Below, piece after piece: positions 43,947 through 53,443 of a stretch of 64,000 nt of DNA. The notes beneath the pieces are model-generated. The model saw only the letters and a list, made by a program, of their open reading frames with translations, was not told the DNA's origin and did not search any database. The stretch is from JACDAE01 sp963744875. Its GTDB lineage: Bacteria > Chloroflexota > Ktedonobacteria > Ktedonobacterales > Ktedonobacteraceae. Made by a program: the position numbers and the translations under genes. Numbering within the stretch: the stretch's first letter is position 1; every line of letters starts with the position of its first letter. The stretch spans positions 558,001-622,000 of the forward strand of contig CAVUVQ010000010.1 in assembly GCA_963744875.1 (NCBI GenBank), written 5' to 3'.

Positions 43947-44711
43947 ATGACAGAGTATTATCAGGTTCCTAACATTTATCAGGATTATAGTAATCAGTCG
44001 CAGGGTTATTTTGCGTTTCGTTTTGTGTGCCAGCATTGCAATTGGCAGGTTGATACTACGCCGATCCGCTCTAATGTGGCTACGGCGACCAATATTATGG
44101 ATATTGGGGTTGGGATGCTGGGGGGCTTTTTGGGGCGGGCGGCACAGGCGGGTGAGCAAATGTATGGGACGCAGTGGCATAAGGAACAGGCGGCGGCACT
44201 GCAGAAATCCTGGGCGGGTATTCAGCATCAATTTCATAATTGTCCTAAGTGCCAGATGACTGTGTGTGTGAGATGTTTTAATAGTACGCTTAATCTCTGT
44301 AGCAGGTGTGCTCCTGATCTCAAGGCGGATGCGGCGCAGGCTCAGCATCAATTGAATATGGATGCACAGCGTGGACAGATCGCGCAGAGTTATGAAGCGC
44401 CACAATTTAATGTTAGCAATATTCCTTCGGCTGTTACACCTGAGATGTTAAGACAAGCGGCGAAGCAACCAGTGATAGGGCAAGCTGGTGCGGTGCAGCC
44501 TGCCGCACTGATTGGGATGGGTACGCCGGGTTATCCACAAATGATGGCCTGTCCGAACTGTACGCATATGGGAGCGCCGGGGAAGTTTTGCCAGGATTGT
44601 GGTACAAAATTGCCGTTCCCGGATCTTTTTTGTCCACGCTGTTCAGCGCCAGCGGAGCATACAGCAAGTTTTTGTGCTGAATGCGGAACAAAATTGCACA
44701 TAACAAACTGA
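43947..44711 (+). CDS. Zinc-ribbon protein of unknown function
   Basis: 254 residues with four sets of CxxC pairs: FVCQHCNWQV near the N-terminus, CPKCQMTVCVRCFN ... CSRC in the middle, and two adjacent ribbons at the C-terminus (CPNC...CQDC and CPRC...CAEC). A Gly-rich hydrophobic stretch (DIGVGMLGGFLGRAA) lies after the first. GAGGAG precedes the ATG at 43947; in-frame upstream residues come from the repeat array. Possibly a nucleic-acid or protein binder; no enzymatic motif seen. Confidence 0.65.
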   Translation: MTEYYQVPNIYQDYSNQSQGYFAFRFVCQHCNWQVDTTPIRSNVATATNIMDIGVGMLGGFLGRAAQAGEQMYGTQWHKEQAAALQKSWAGIQHQFHNCPKCQMTVCVRCFNSTLNLCSRCAPDLKADAAQAQHQLNMDAQRGQIAQSYEAPQFNVSNIPSAVTPEMLRQAAKQPVIGQAGAVQPAALIGMGTPGYPQMMACPNCTHMGAPGKFCQDCGTKLPFPDLFCPRCSAPAEHTASFCAECGTKLHITN

Positions 44712-45011
44712 TGTATATCCTGTCTATACGTTGATTTTGCACGTTTTTCCTGTTCAAATTGAAATCAGCCATTGACTATCGGGGCAAGTCTACGTACAAT
44801 AGTAATGATACCAAAAAACACCTGAAGCGCGTGGACAAGCACCGAAAGGAGCCAGCATCAACCAGTAGTGAAACACGCAACCAGACCCAAACGTGTATTC
44901 TACTAAGGATGACCATGTAGTTCGTTGTTTTGTAACCGGGCAACCAGGATGGAGGCCCAATACGTGTTCGTTGACCACTAAAAATGGCTTAACTACGAAG
45001 GAGGCACGAAC
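44712..45011 (+). other. 300-base gap without a gene
   Basis: No coding frame with protein character. The stretch ~44815-44900 is purine-rich with possible pairing (for example GAAGCGCGTGG with later complementary words), but no known RNA class is recognised. It ends in AAGGAGG for the next gene. Confidence 0.3.
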
Positions 45012-45257
45012 GTGGGAATGTTACGAATAATGTCACGGCGTGGAGATGATCGTATGACCTGGGATGGGCAAAAAGCTCAGTCAGGCGATGTAGAGGCGAT
45101 GGCGGCTGTGCGAGAGGCGGAGCGTATTTTTGCGCAAGAGCGTGCGAAGGGTGCGACTGCATTTCGCGTTGAAAGCGGCAAACCACTGCAACGTATCGAT
45201 CAATTTGACGCTACTGCCGAACAGATAGTCATGGTACCGAGGGTTGTTGGCGGATGA
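45012..45257 (+). CDS. Small hypothetical protein
   Basis: 81 residues, GTG start supported by AAGGAGG seven bases before. Charged and helical in the middle (GDVEAMAAVREAERIFAQERAKGA). No known domain. Its stop overlaps the next start (ATGA), so the pair is translationally coupled. Confidence 0.6.
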   Translation: MGMLRIMSRRGDDRMTWDGQKAQSGDVEAMAAVREAERIFAQERAKGATAFRVESGKPLQRIDQFDATAEQIVMVPRVVGG

Positions 45258-45664
45258 GTCTGATCTCTCAGGTGCTTACCGCCCTGTGCTGGATCGTAAT
45301 TGCTCTCGCTATCTCACCGATTGTGTGGTTGCTTTTTCAACCATATATTAAGGGATGGTCGCGTGCTGAGCGGCGAGCAGCAGATCTTCTGCGCGATATA
45401 CTGACACCTGAGCAGGTACGCCAGCTTCTCTGGCATGGCTATCTGGAGATCCCCAGTCCTCATGAACCACAACGTGTATATCGCGTACCAAAGAGTAAAG
45501 GTTACGTCCAGGTAATTGAGAATGGCCGCGCGACCATGCGCCTATGTCTGCAACCGGTTGAGTGTCTGCCTGATGCCGATATCGTAGTGCTCCATAAGCT
45601 CATGATCGAAGCGAATGAAGAGACCTATCTTCAAAAAGCAAATAAATACCTTTGTATTGAGTAA
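45254..45664 (+). CDS. Small single-pass membrane protein
   Basis: 136 residues. One N-terminal membrane helix (VLTALCWIVIALAISPIVWLL), then a cytosolic basic segment GWSRAERRAADLLRDILTPEQVRQLLWHG and a C-terminal beta-rich domain with YRVPKSKGYVQVIENG. No recognised family. Overlaps the previous gene by four bases. Confidence 0.6.
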   Translation: MSLISQVLTALCWIVIALAISPIVWLLFQPYIKGWSRAERRAADLLRDILTPEQVRQLLWHGYLEIPSPHEPQRVYRVPKSKGYVQVIENGRATMRLCLQPVECLPDADIVVLHKLMIEANEETYLQKANKYLCIE

Positions 45665-45749
45665 AAAGAACAGGCGAACATAGAGAAGCGAGTGGGCTGT
45701 TTTGCTCTGCATATATCCCGCCTCAGGTGTCTCTAACAAAGGATCGGGG

Positions 45750-45776
45750 GAAAGGCGCGAGAGATCGCGCCCTTTC
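45750..45776. terminator. Hairpin between convergent genes
   Basis: GAAAGGCGCGA (45750-45760) pairs with TCGCGCCCTTTC (45765-45776) with one bulge. No T-run; touches the stop of the DUF3090 gene. Confidence 0.4.
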
Positions 45777-46360
45777 TATGCGTCCTCGTCTCCAGTTTCG
45801 ATCTGCAAGATTTCACGATGCCCATTCTGCTTGATGCAGGCATGCGGTCCACCATCGAGCGGGGCATGACAGAGTGGGCAGAGCGGACGGCCAGCCGAAA
45901 CAACGGCTGAGATGGCAATCGACAACTCCTGTGCATCCCTCTGAGTGAAAAGGAACGAGACGGCCTCATCCTCGTTCAGGGTCACCGTTGGTTCTTCTTC
46001 ACCTTCCGTTTCAAGTACCAGGGGGGTTGCGCTGATCAGAAAAACATCTCTGTCCTCATCATAGCCCAATTTCAGTTGTCCCACCTGTAACTCATGGTCG
46101 GGAATGGTGGGGAAATCGGCGGGCATCTTTCCCGGCTGTGGTTGTTCGCCTGAGCGTGCTTCGATACGCAAGACCTGCCCCTCGGTAAGATGGGCGAGGA
46201 CGCTATCCAGGGAGAGCGACAGGCTGTTCAATTGCTCTTTTTCCATCCATAGGATGGCGGAGCCGCGTGCGCTCTGCGCAAAGAGTCGGAAACGGCGCTG
46301 GCCAGGCCGACCAACGGCATCGGCTCCCAATAGCCAGACTGGACCCAGTTCTATACTCAT
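45776..46360 (-). CDS. DUF3090 family protein
   Basis: 194 residues with the family ends: IELGPVWLLGADAVGRPGQRRFRL at the start and the zinc-binding tail AGRPLCPLCHAPLDGGPHACIKQNGH. In actinobacteria DUF3090 genes accompany a histidine-phosphatase gene and a SCO1664-type kinase gene; neither is adjacent here. GAGG lies before the ATG. Function unknown. Confidence 0.88.
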   Translation of the reverse strand: MSIELGPVWLLGADAVGRPGQRRFRLFAQSARGSAILWMEKEQLNSLSLSLDSVLAHLTEGQVLRIEARSGEQPQPGKMPADFPTIPDHELQVGQLKLGYDEDRDVFLISATPLVLETEGEEEPTVTLNEDEAVSFLFTQRDAQELSIAISAVVSAGRPLCPLCHAPLDGGPHACIKQNGHREILQIETGDEDA

Positions 46361-46385
46361 GTTGTGACCTCTCTCTCCTGGCGAA

Positions 46386-46506
46386 CGGGCGCACGCGAGG
46401 TGACGCCCCTACCCGGTGAATAATCTTGGGCGCACGCGAGGTGATACCCGTTTATCATAATGATTTCCCTGGCAAACGGGCGCACGCAAGGTGATGCCAG
46501 TTTGCC
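46386..46506. repeat. Three copies of GGGCGCACGC(G/A)AGGTGA
   Basis: Copies near 46386, 46429 and 46478; the first is followed by CGCCCCTAC. The last lies inside a hairpin GGCAAACGGGC (46471-46481) / GCCAGTTTGCC (46496-46506) with one mismatch. Intergenic, between two minus-strand genes. Confidence 0.7.
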
Positions 46507-46515
46507 ATATAGTTT

Positions 46516-47517
46516 TTAATACCCGCGTGCGGGATCATAGCGATTGTGCAGCGGTTCGCCATTGCGATAGCGGCGCAGATTGTCGGCGAAGAGCGTTAGC
46601 AGGCGTTGGTCATAATGGACGCTCAGGCCGGAGATATGCGGTGTTAGAATGACGTTTGGCAACGTGTAGAGCGGGCTGGTGGCGACCAATGGTTCGTTCT
46701 CTACAACGTCCAGGCCAGCGCCTGCGATCCAGCCGGACTGCAAGGCCTGGATCAATGCCTGTTCGTCCACGATCTGCCCACGCGCTACGTTGATCAAGTA
46801 GGTATTAGGGCGCATGGCACGCAATTCTGCTACGCCAATAAGATGTTCCGTTTCCTTCGTAAGGGGCACGCAGAGCACAACGTAATCGCATTCATGCAGC
46901 ATCTCATGCAGGCGTTCGAGCGGGTAGTACTGATCTACATCGGGATCGTCGCTGTGTTGAGAAGGCAAGGTGCGACGTGTGGCCAGCACATGCATGCCAA
47001 AGGCTTTGCCCAGTTGTGCAATCCTACGTCCAATATTGCCCAGGCCAATGATACCTAACGTTTGATCTCCCAGTTCGCGTCCACCTAGATTATACCAGTG
47101 GGCGCTGCGGGGCCAGACGTGACGCTCTTGCAGGCGAATCATTTCGGGCCAGGTGCGATTGAACATCAACATGCTGCCAAAGACATATTCGCTGATCGTA
47201 TTGGCGTAAATGCCGGCTGCGGTGGTGACGATGACGCCGCTAGCGGGTGCCAGGATACCAGTTGAGAGCAGTTCGTCGACGCCTCCGCTTGAGTATTGTA
47301 GCCAGCGCAGACGGGGGGCTAAGATGCGCCAGTCGTTGGGTATCCAATAGGAACAAAGTACTTCTGCCTCACGTAGCCTGGATAATAGCTCGTCGGTATT
47401 GGTGATACACAATACGTCTTTACCAGCAGCTTCGCGCAACGTTGCACGTGCCTCCGCCGAAAATGGGAACGTACTTATGATTTTTAAATCGGCAGACACA
47501 TTAGACACATCAGCCAT
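46516..47517 (-). CDS. D-2-hydroxyacid dehydrogenase
   Basis: 333 residues. NAD-binding motif LGIIGLGNIGRRIAQLGKAFGM, the catalytic Arg in NVARGQIVDEQAL, Glu in DVVENEPL, and His in LTPHISGLS. Substrate specificity (glyoxylate, hydroxypyruvate, phosphoglycerate or other) cannot be read; its shortened N-terminal domain and lack of an ACT domain argue against full-length SerA. AAGGAG upstream. Confidence 0.9.
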   Translation of the reverse strand: MADVSNVSADLKIISTFPFSAEARATLREAAGKDVLCITNTDELLSRLREAEVLCSYWIPNDWRILAPRLRWLQYSSGGVDELLSTGILAPASGVIVTTAAGIYANTISEYVFGSMLMFNRTWPEMIRLQERHVWPRSAHWYNLGGRELGDQTLGIIGLGNIGRRIAQLGKAFGMHVLATRRTLPSQHSDDPDVDQYYPLERLHEMLHECDYVVLCVPLTKETEHLIGVAELRAMRPNTYLINVARGQIVDEQALIQALQSGWIAGAGLDVVENEPLVATSPLYTLPNVILTPHISGLSVHYDQRLLTLFADNLRRYRNGEPLHNRYDPARGY

Positions 47518-48064
47518 ACACTAATCATTCTCCTTCTATGAGAGGCGGCTCCTTGTAAGTAGCGCATTCTCCTATCCTTAGTCTATCCGAATCGGGGCGG
47601 AGTGGCAAGAGTTGGTACATTTCGTCTGGGTTTTTTTTGAGTTTCCGGCATTCCTTTATTCTAATCTGTGTGTTTTGTGGTGACGGATATTTGAGTGGAG
47701 GATGGAGGAGGGCGGTGTTAGTAAGATCTTCATAGAGAAATGATACATGATTGGTTTGGGAATTGCAAGGTGGCCTGGGTGGGTGTTTTTTTTGCGAATT
47801 CGGGATCTTTTGGGGTACACCCTATACACCTTTTGCGAATTCGGGATCTTTTGGGGTACACGGTATACACGATTTTGGTCTGGCTGGTGGGTGGTGGAAA
47901 TGCGAATATTATGGATGAGTTTATTGATCGGGTCCGTAGGTGGGGAAGTACGTATCGCATCATACATATAAAGCGTATATACATTGAATTGTACATACGC
48001 TATGCTTTACACATGCGGGCGTGCTCAATCGGGCTCCTACGAAACACATGTCAGGGGAAGGCAT
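47518..48064. other. 547-base gene-free gap with a two-copy 31-bp repeat
   Basis: TTTTGCGAATTCGGGATC... occurs exactly twice, at 47790-47820 and 47831-47861, 41 bases apart. The sequence is T/G-rich, frames through it look unlike protein. No other structure found. Confidence 0.6.
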
Positions 48065-48388
48065 TCACGTTTCTGATCCTTCAGTTCTGGCGACGAACCA
48101 TGAGTAGAGCACTCCGAACAACGACCAGAACAAGCATCCTACCTCATATGGAAGGAGCCATGCTTTTGAGGTTGTCTTGACTCCTCCTGTTTGTCTGTCT
48201 GCAAAGCGTACCAAGAGGTAGCCACTCAGAAAATTGATACCGCTCCAGAGCAAGTTGACTCTTGCTGAAGAGTTCTGCCCAAACGGAGTCAGATTTCGTC
48301 TACCAGTAGCGGCGATGATCAGGTGCGGGACAGCATTGGTGAAAAATGCCCCGGCGAAGAAATAGCTTGTAAACGACAATAATTTCAA
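48065..48388 (-). CDS. Small multi-pass membrane protein
   Basis: 107 residues with about three hydrophobic segments and the motif NAVPHLIIAATGRR near the N-terminus. TTG start chosen because GGAGG lies seven bases upstream and no in-frame ATG is nearby. Resembles small conserved membrane proteins of unknown role. Confidence 0.5.
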   Translation of the reverse strand: MKLLSFTSYFFAGAFFTNAVPHLIIAATGRRNLTPFGQNSSARVNLLWSGINFLSGYLLVRFADRQTGGVKTTSKAWLLPYEVGCLFWSLFGVLYSWFVARTEGSET

Positions 48389-48575
48389 TGGAGAGCCTCC
48401 TTCACTGTTTCAATCATCTGGTGAGTACTTGACCCACCTCTATTAATACGTTGTATACGGGATATATGGTGCCACGGAACAAATGGGAACTATTTTGTTT
48501 TTTTTACGTCTTCCATAATGTGCAGATCTATTAAAGTGTATCTTCAGCGTAACAAAAAGGATGAGGGTTACAACC

Positions 48576-50084
48576 ATGGAAGAAAAAAATACGGCGCAGA
48601 GGAAAACAGCGCGTTTTGGGCGCTGGAGTATCCTCGTCAGCATTATTATTCTATGCTTATTGGTGGTGAGCTGGGCGGTTATTTTGCAGGTCACGAATAA
48701 GCGTACGACAATAACGGGGACGCCGCATAAGAGCACGACAACAGGTGGGACTATGCAGAAAAAAGCTGTGCAAGATCTGTATATTGGTTACAACGATGTG
48801 ATGTACAGGCTCAATGGACGTGATGGTTCGGTTATCTGGAAGCATCCGCTCCTGCAACCATCCAAGATGAACCGGATTAGTGGTAGCTCTATGCAGGTGC
48901 ACATCATGAACGATGCGCTGATCTGTGTTGTGCTTGAACATACTTTTTATGTTCTACGCAGGAGCGATGGCAAAGAACTCTGGCATTATGCGGTTCTACT
49001 CACACCAGCTCAGCAGGCTGAAACCAGGGGCAGCATCATGGATGTCTATTTCGATAAAAAGCAGGTGTATGTTGATTTCGCCAGTGGAGAGATCGCGGCG
49101 ATGGATATGCAGACAGGTGCGCTTAAGTGGAAAGAGATGAAATTTCCCAATGGCGCATCCTTCTCTGCCGATGATGACACGTTGTATGCAACGTCATCCA
49201 CTGCGAATGGCGACACGGTCGTGTATGCCTTTGATGGTGCAACCGGGCAGGAGCGCTGGCACTTTACACACAAGATGTGGGGAAACGTATCGTTTAATCC
49301 ACCCATCATTGTAAATGGCGTCCTCTATGATGGTGGCAATCCTCTCTATGCTTTAGATGCGCGTACCGGAAAGAAGCTCTGGGAGCAGCGCATGTCCGAC
49401 CGATCCCGTGACTTCGATAATCTGCGCATGGTGGATGGTGTGCTATATGCGAATACGACCGCAGTCATGTCTGATGTAGGATCAGTAGGGGGAACAGGAG
49501 AACAAAATCCATCGGACATCTGGCGTGTGTTTGCCTTCGATGGGCAGACGGGAAAGCCTCTGTGGCATTCACTGGCGGGCTATCAGTTGCTTGATGGAGC
49601 TAACGTGAATAATGGACTCATCATGGCCCAATCAGTACTTTCAGGGCAGAATGGGCAAGAGAAGCTGCTGGCTCTTGATAGCAAAAACGGATCTGTACGC
49701 TGGCAGATCACGCTGGGGGATCTGCCCTGTGATACTCCTGAAGTCTGTGCGCCTGACCAGGTGCAGATTGCGGGTGCGAGGCTTTATGCGCTTGATTATA
49801 GTCATCTGCAGGTTTTTGATATGGTGAGTGGGAAACGGCTCGCGCAATATGCGGTTGCGCTGCCTGCTAGAAAGAGTTTTGGGCCGAGTGTGCTGAATGA
49901 TGGGATGCTTTATGTACGGTCGGCTGTGCATGAGGGTGGCGCTTATTCTTCTGGTAGTAGCAACACTTTTTGGGTCTATACGATTCATGCGATTAGTGTC
50001 AGGGATGGTGGTGCGATGTGGGAGTACAATGTGGGGAAGTTGAGGGAGTATCAGGACCCGATATCGGAGATGTATGTTGGATAG
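48576..50084 (+). CDS. Membrane-anchored PQQ-like beta-propeller protein
   Basis: 502 residues. One N-terminal membrane helix (ILVSIIILCLLVVSWAVIL) after a basic tail, then propeller repeats with the WD40/PQQ pattern: MYRLNGRDGSVIWKHPL, IAAMDMQTGALKWKEM, LYALDARTGKKLWEQR, LLALDSKNGSVRWQITL. No cofactor-binding or haem site seen. The ATG at 48576 has GAGGG; the one at 48561 is too close to its AAGG. Likely an extracytoplasmic scaffold or sensor, related in type to the gene at 16130. Confidence 0.78.
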   Translation: MEEKNTAQRKTARFGRWSILVSIIILCLLVVSWAVILQVTNKRTTITGTPHKSTTTGGTMQKKAVQDLYIGYNDVMYRLNGRDGSVIWKHPLLQPSKMNRISGSSMQVHIMNDALICVVLEHTFYVLRRSDGKELWHYAVLLTPAQQAETRGSIMDVYFDKKQVYVDFASGEIAAMDMQTGALKWKEMKFPNGASFSADDDTLYATSSTANGDTVVYAFDGATGQERWHFTHKMWGNVSFNPPIIVNGVLYDGGNPLYALDARTGKKLWEQRMSDRSRDFDNLRMVDGVLYANTTAVMSDVGSVGGTGEQNPSDIWRVFAFDGQTGKPLWHSLAGYQLLDGANVNNGLIMAQSVLSGQNGQEKLLALDSKNGSVRWQITLGDLPCDTPEVCAPDQVQIAGARLYALDYSHLQVFDMVSGKRLAQYAVALPARKSFGPSVLNDGMLYVRSAVHEGGAYSSGSSNTFWVYTIHAISVRDGGAMWEYNVGKLREYQDPISEMYVG

Positions 50085-50198
50085 GGTTGGGGTTATAAAT
50101 GGCAAACGCACGGGCTTATGAATGGCACCTGTACACCAGTTGTGGGCGGGGTGAGGATAGGTCAGATGTAGTTGTTGAGTACAGAAATTTCCGGACAC

Positions 50199-51765
50199 CT
50201 ATTTTGAGGACAACGGAGAGTCAGAGGAAAGAAAAGCAGCAATTTTTGGGTGTGAATGGTCTGGCTTAAAAGTGATGATGGGATATATATAAGGGAAGGA
50301 AAGCTCATTTTTGGGCTTCGACATGACCTCTATATCTGTCACGATCACATCAGCGAGTTCACCCACAACTCCATTATTTTTCATACCGATCTTTCCGTCT
50401 AATCCAAGAGTGCCTTTAGTATCGATGACATCAATAATCTTGATTGTATTCCAATACACTTGTATACTAGCGGCTCCCTTATTCCTGCTCACTCTGATTT
50501 CAAAATCATACTCTGCACCCAACTGCAGTTGTGTTACTACATCCTGCAATTCAGTTTCAATACCATTCTGACGTCTGAAAAGTAGGATTCTATTATCATT
50601 CGGTTCAATATTTACGAAGTAGTAGTTGTCTGCATCTTTATAACCTACTACTAATCTCATTGCTCTCCAGACTTCAGGACCAGAACTTGCTACAGGGACA
50701 ATGACACCTCTAAACACATAACTACTTGTGGTTATATTAGCCAGAGAAGAGTTAAACGCCGCTACTTTTAACATATTATTATATATATATCCACTACCTT
50801 GAAAATCTCCTGGGGTGCCATTGTGGAAATCATCAGAGAACAATACATGGTATGTTATAATTGCATGCCCTTTCAAATACTCCCATATCCCATTTGATTT
50901 GTTTAGTGGAGTAAAACGAAAGAGCCCATGACTATCATTTGTCGTTTCTCGAAATGCAAAGAGCCATATGGTAAGTCCTTTTTGACGCGCATAGTCATAG
51001 CGGCGCATCAACTCACGCGTCCAATCCTGATCGCTATAATGCAGTTGTCCTTCCGTTGTCATCGTACTTAGTTCCCCTATCTCTGCTCTTTTGCCAAATA
51101 GGAAGCGATATTATCTATCTCCGTTTTAAATGTGTGCCATGGCTCGTAAAGGGTAAAATAGATTTTATTTAAGGGACCCAGTGTTGCTGCATGCCAACTG
51201 TCACTTTTAAACCATCCATCCTCATATCCTTTAGAACCAGGGAAATTTGCCTGGCAGTCCACAACTAATTGTTTAATACGTTTTGGTAAGTTATCATCAC
51301 TATATCCGCTATCTCCATTGTTATGGAGGGATATTTCATTACCTACTAAAACTCGTTTGTTCCAACGCCTGCAGCATAGGTAGCGTCAGCTATTACATTT
51401 CTAGAGTATTCACCCCAATTCGCATCTGTGAGCGTGGTAGTATCGTCATTTTCGGTCCAGACAACATACATATGTCTCGCTTTTGCTATACGGACAATAC
51501 GCATCACACTTCCTAAAGAGGCAGTATTGTATGGATTATGGTAGACTTTCAACTGATTCGTCACCTGTTGTATCTGCTGCAAATCACTAATCAATTGAGC
51601 ATCTGTAAGTTGGATGTATCCCATCAATTCATGATAATAATCTACACCTAGGCGAGATGCGGGTGGCGCTATCAGGCTTGTTATTGGTGGCTGCATAATC
51701 ATAAATACTTTTATTATCCCAACGAACAAGGATACAAGAGAGAGAAAACTAGGGACATTGTCCAA
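50199..51765 (-). pseudogene. Glycoside-hydrolase-like gene with two frameshifts
   Basis: Three overlapping frames read as one protein when two missing bases are restored: (1) VDYYHELMGYIQ ... VVWTENDD ... AAGVGTNEF; (2) after ~51350, LVGNEISLHNNG ... VVDCQANFPGSKGYEDGW; (3) after ~51080, AEIGELSTMTTEG ... TIWLFAFRE. The NE and the later GE fit the acid/base and nucleophile of a clan-A TIM barrel. The C-terminal ~150 residues look like a concanavalin-type sandwich (WRAMRLVVGYKDADNYYFV). The first shift is in a T-run. No signal peptide; the true N-terminus is unclear. In the exopolysaccharide region. Confidence 0.65.
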
Positions 51766-51870
51766 TAATGACGTTTCTTACCTTGGAGATGCATAGCACT
51801 ACCATGCTTGCTTGCTCTCCTGGCTGATTTTCGGACAATTGTCCCTGTAAAATATGTCAAGTCCATAGCC

Positions 51871-53381
51871 TCAAGACTGCCTCAAGCGTTGTAATGTTAC
51901 CGGACGAATACGAGGATGAAGTGAATTATCCAACTCCTGATGAGCAATCACTGGAAGCGAGAGTGGTAAAGGTGCGATAGGGAAGATCACAGGACTTATC
52001 ATCTGCTCTCCTGCATCATTCATCTCTGACGTAGATAGCTTCTCTTGTAGAACGGGCTTAGATAAGGAAGATTGATCGCTAAAGCGTGTCCGTAGTACAT
52101 AGGTAAATGCCTCGATTACAATTTTACGGGACATCTTTGAGGTGCCCAGGCGTCGATCCATAAATGTAGTAGGTGTCTTACAATTTTAAAGCCCTGCTTC
52201 AATGTCCGATGTGTGAGTTCAACCTGAAACGCATAGCCGCGCGATTGTACCGCATCCAGGTCAATACTCTGTAATACTCGACGGCGATAACAGCGATACC
52301 CTCCTGTGCAATCGTGTACGGGAATACCAAGCATAAAACGCGCAAATATGTTTCCACACCCACTTATCAGGCGACGGGTTGCTGACCACCCTGGCGTACT
52401 TCCACCTGGGATATAGCGTGAACCAATTACCAGGTCAGCATCCTCTATAGCACTGAGCAGGTCTGGAAGATGGCGTGGATCATGGGAGAAATCGGCATCC
52501 ATCTCAAATGCTGCATCATAGTTATTGGCAATCGCATACTTAAAACCAGCGATATAAGCAGTTCCCAATCCAAGTTTACCTGCACGATGCATGACGTGAA
52601 TGCGTGCATCTTGTCTTCGTATCTCCTCAGCTAAATGTCCTGTTCCATCAGGTGAATTATCATCAACGATCAGCACGTCAGTTTGAGACGCATATTTAAA
52701 GATGTCATTTAGCAACAACGGCAAATTTTCACGCTCGTTATAGGTAGGGATGATAATTAATGTTCTCATCGCTTTTTGTATCCTTAACTTAAATGTAGCA
52801 ATATCGCAAATAGCATTCATCGATGCAGATAGAGCATACGAGTTATGTAGAGGTGTAGAGCCGACATGCTTATGTTGGAAGAAGACCCAAAGTCGCATGC
52901 CGAAGAAAGAGATTGACATCGTGCCAATAATTGCACCCAGTTTAAGTGCGTTGGCACCAATCAACGTACTGCGCATTAAATCAGGAAACACTTTCGAGAG
53001 CAGCAACATCAAAACATCATTCATAACTGTGGTCGCAATGGCTATCACTACAAAGCGTGCCACCTCTTGTACTGTAATGGGTTGACGCTGGCGAAAGGTC
53101 CAATATTTATTACAGAAGAAACTATTCGTAGAAGCGAGCAATACGGCTAACAAGTTGTAGATAAGTATCTTCTCTGTATCTACTGTAGGATGTATCCACA
53201 AAAACAGATCAAGTACAATAAAGTCAATAATCGCATTGAGTGATCCAACAACACAAAACCTTAGAAATTGCCAGATATCTGACTTTTTTATTTTACGTTG
53301 CTGCTCATCCTTCTTTGGGTTGAGTTGTTCATCTGGTAAGATTAAAGATTCCCTATCACCTTTATCTACATTTCTTAACAT
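51871..53381 (-). pseudogene. GtrA-like domain fused to polyprenol-phosphate glycosyltransferase (DPM1-like), frameshifted
   Basis: The N-terminal part (FLRFCVVGSLNAIIDFIVLDL, four membrane helices, MSISFFGMRLWVFF) is a GtrA-like domain. After a ~30-residue linker comes a GT2 DPM1-type domain: TLIIIPTYNERENLPLLL, VDDNSPDGTG, EMDADFSHDP, IGSRYIPGG, DCTGGYRCYRR. One lost base near 52160 shifts the frame just after GFKIV; the next frame continues TPTTFMDRRLGTSKMSRKI, the normal DPM1 ending. In most known fusions GtrA follows the transferase; here it precedes it. The start at 53381 has AAGGAG; an ATG at 53447 overlaps the upstream gene's stop. Would make polyprenyl-phosphate sugar donors. Confidence 0.75.
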
Positions 53382-53443
53382 GTAAGTCTCCTTTATGAAC
53401 TTAATGTTCTTGATTGTATGTAAATTTAGAACATTAGAAGCCA

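Noticed and set aside
47656..47996. Short minus-strand frames in the 47.6-48.0 kb gap
   Set aside because: Composition follows the direct repeat and T/G-rich DNA; no ribosome-binding site or family similarity.
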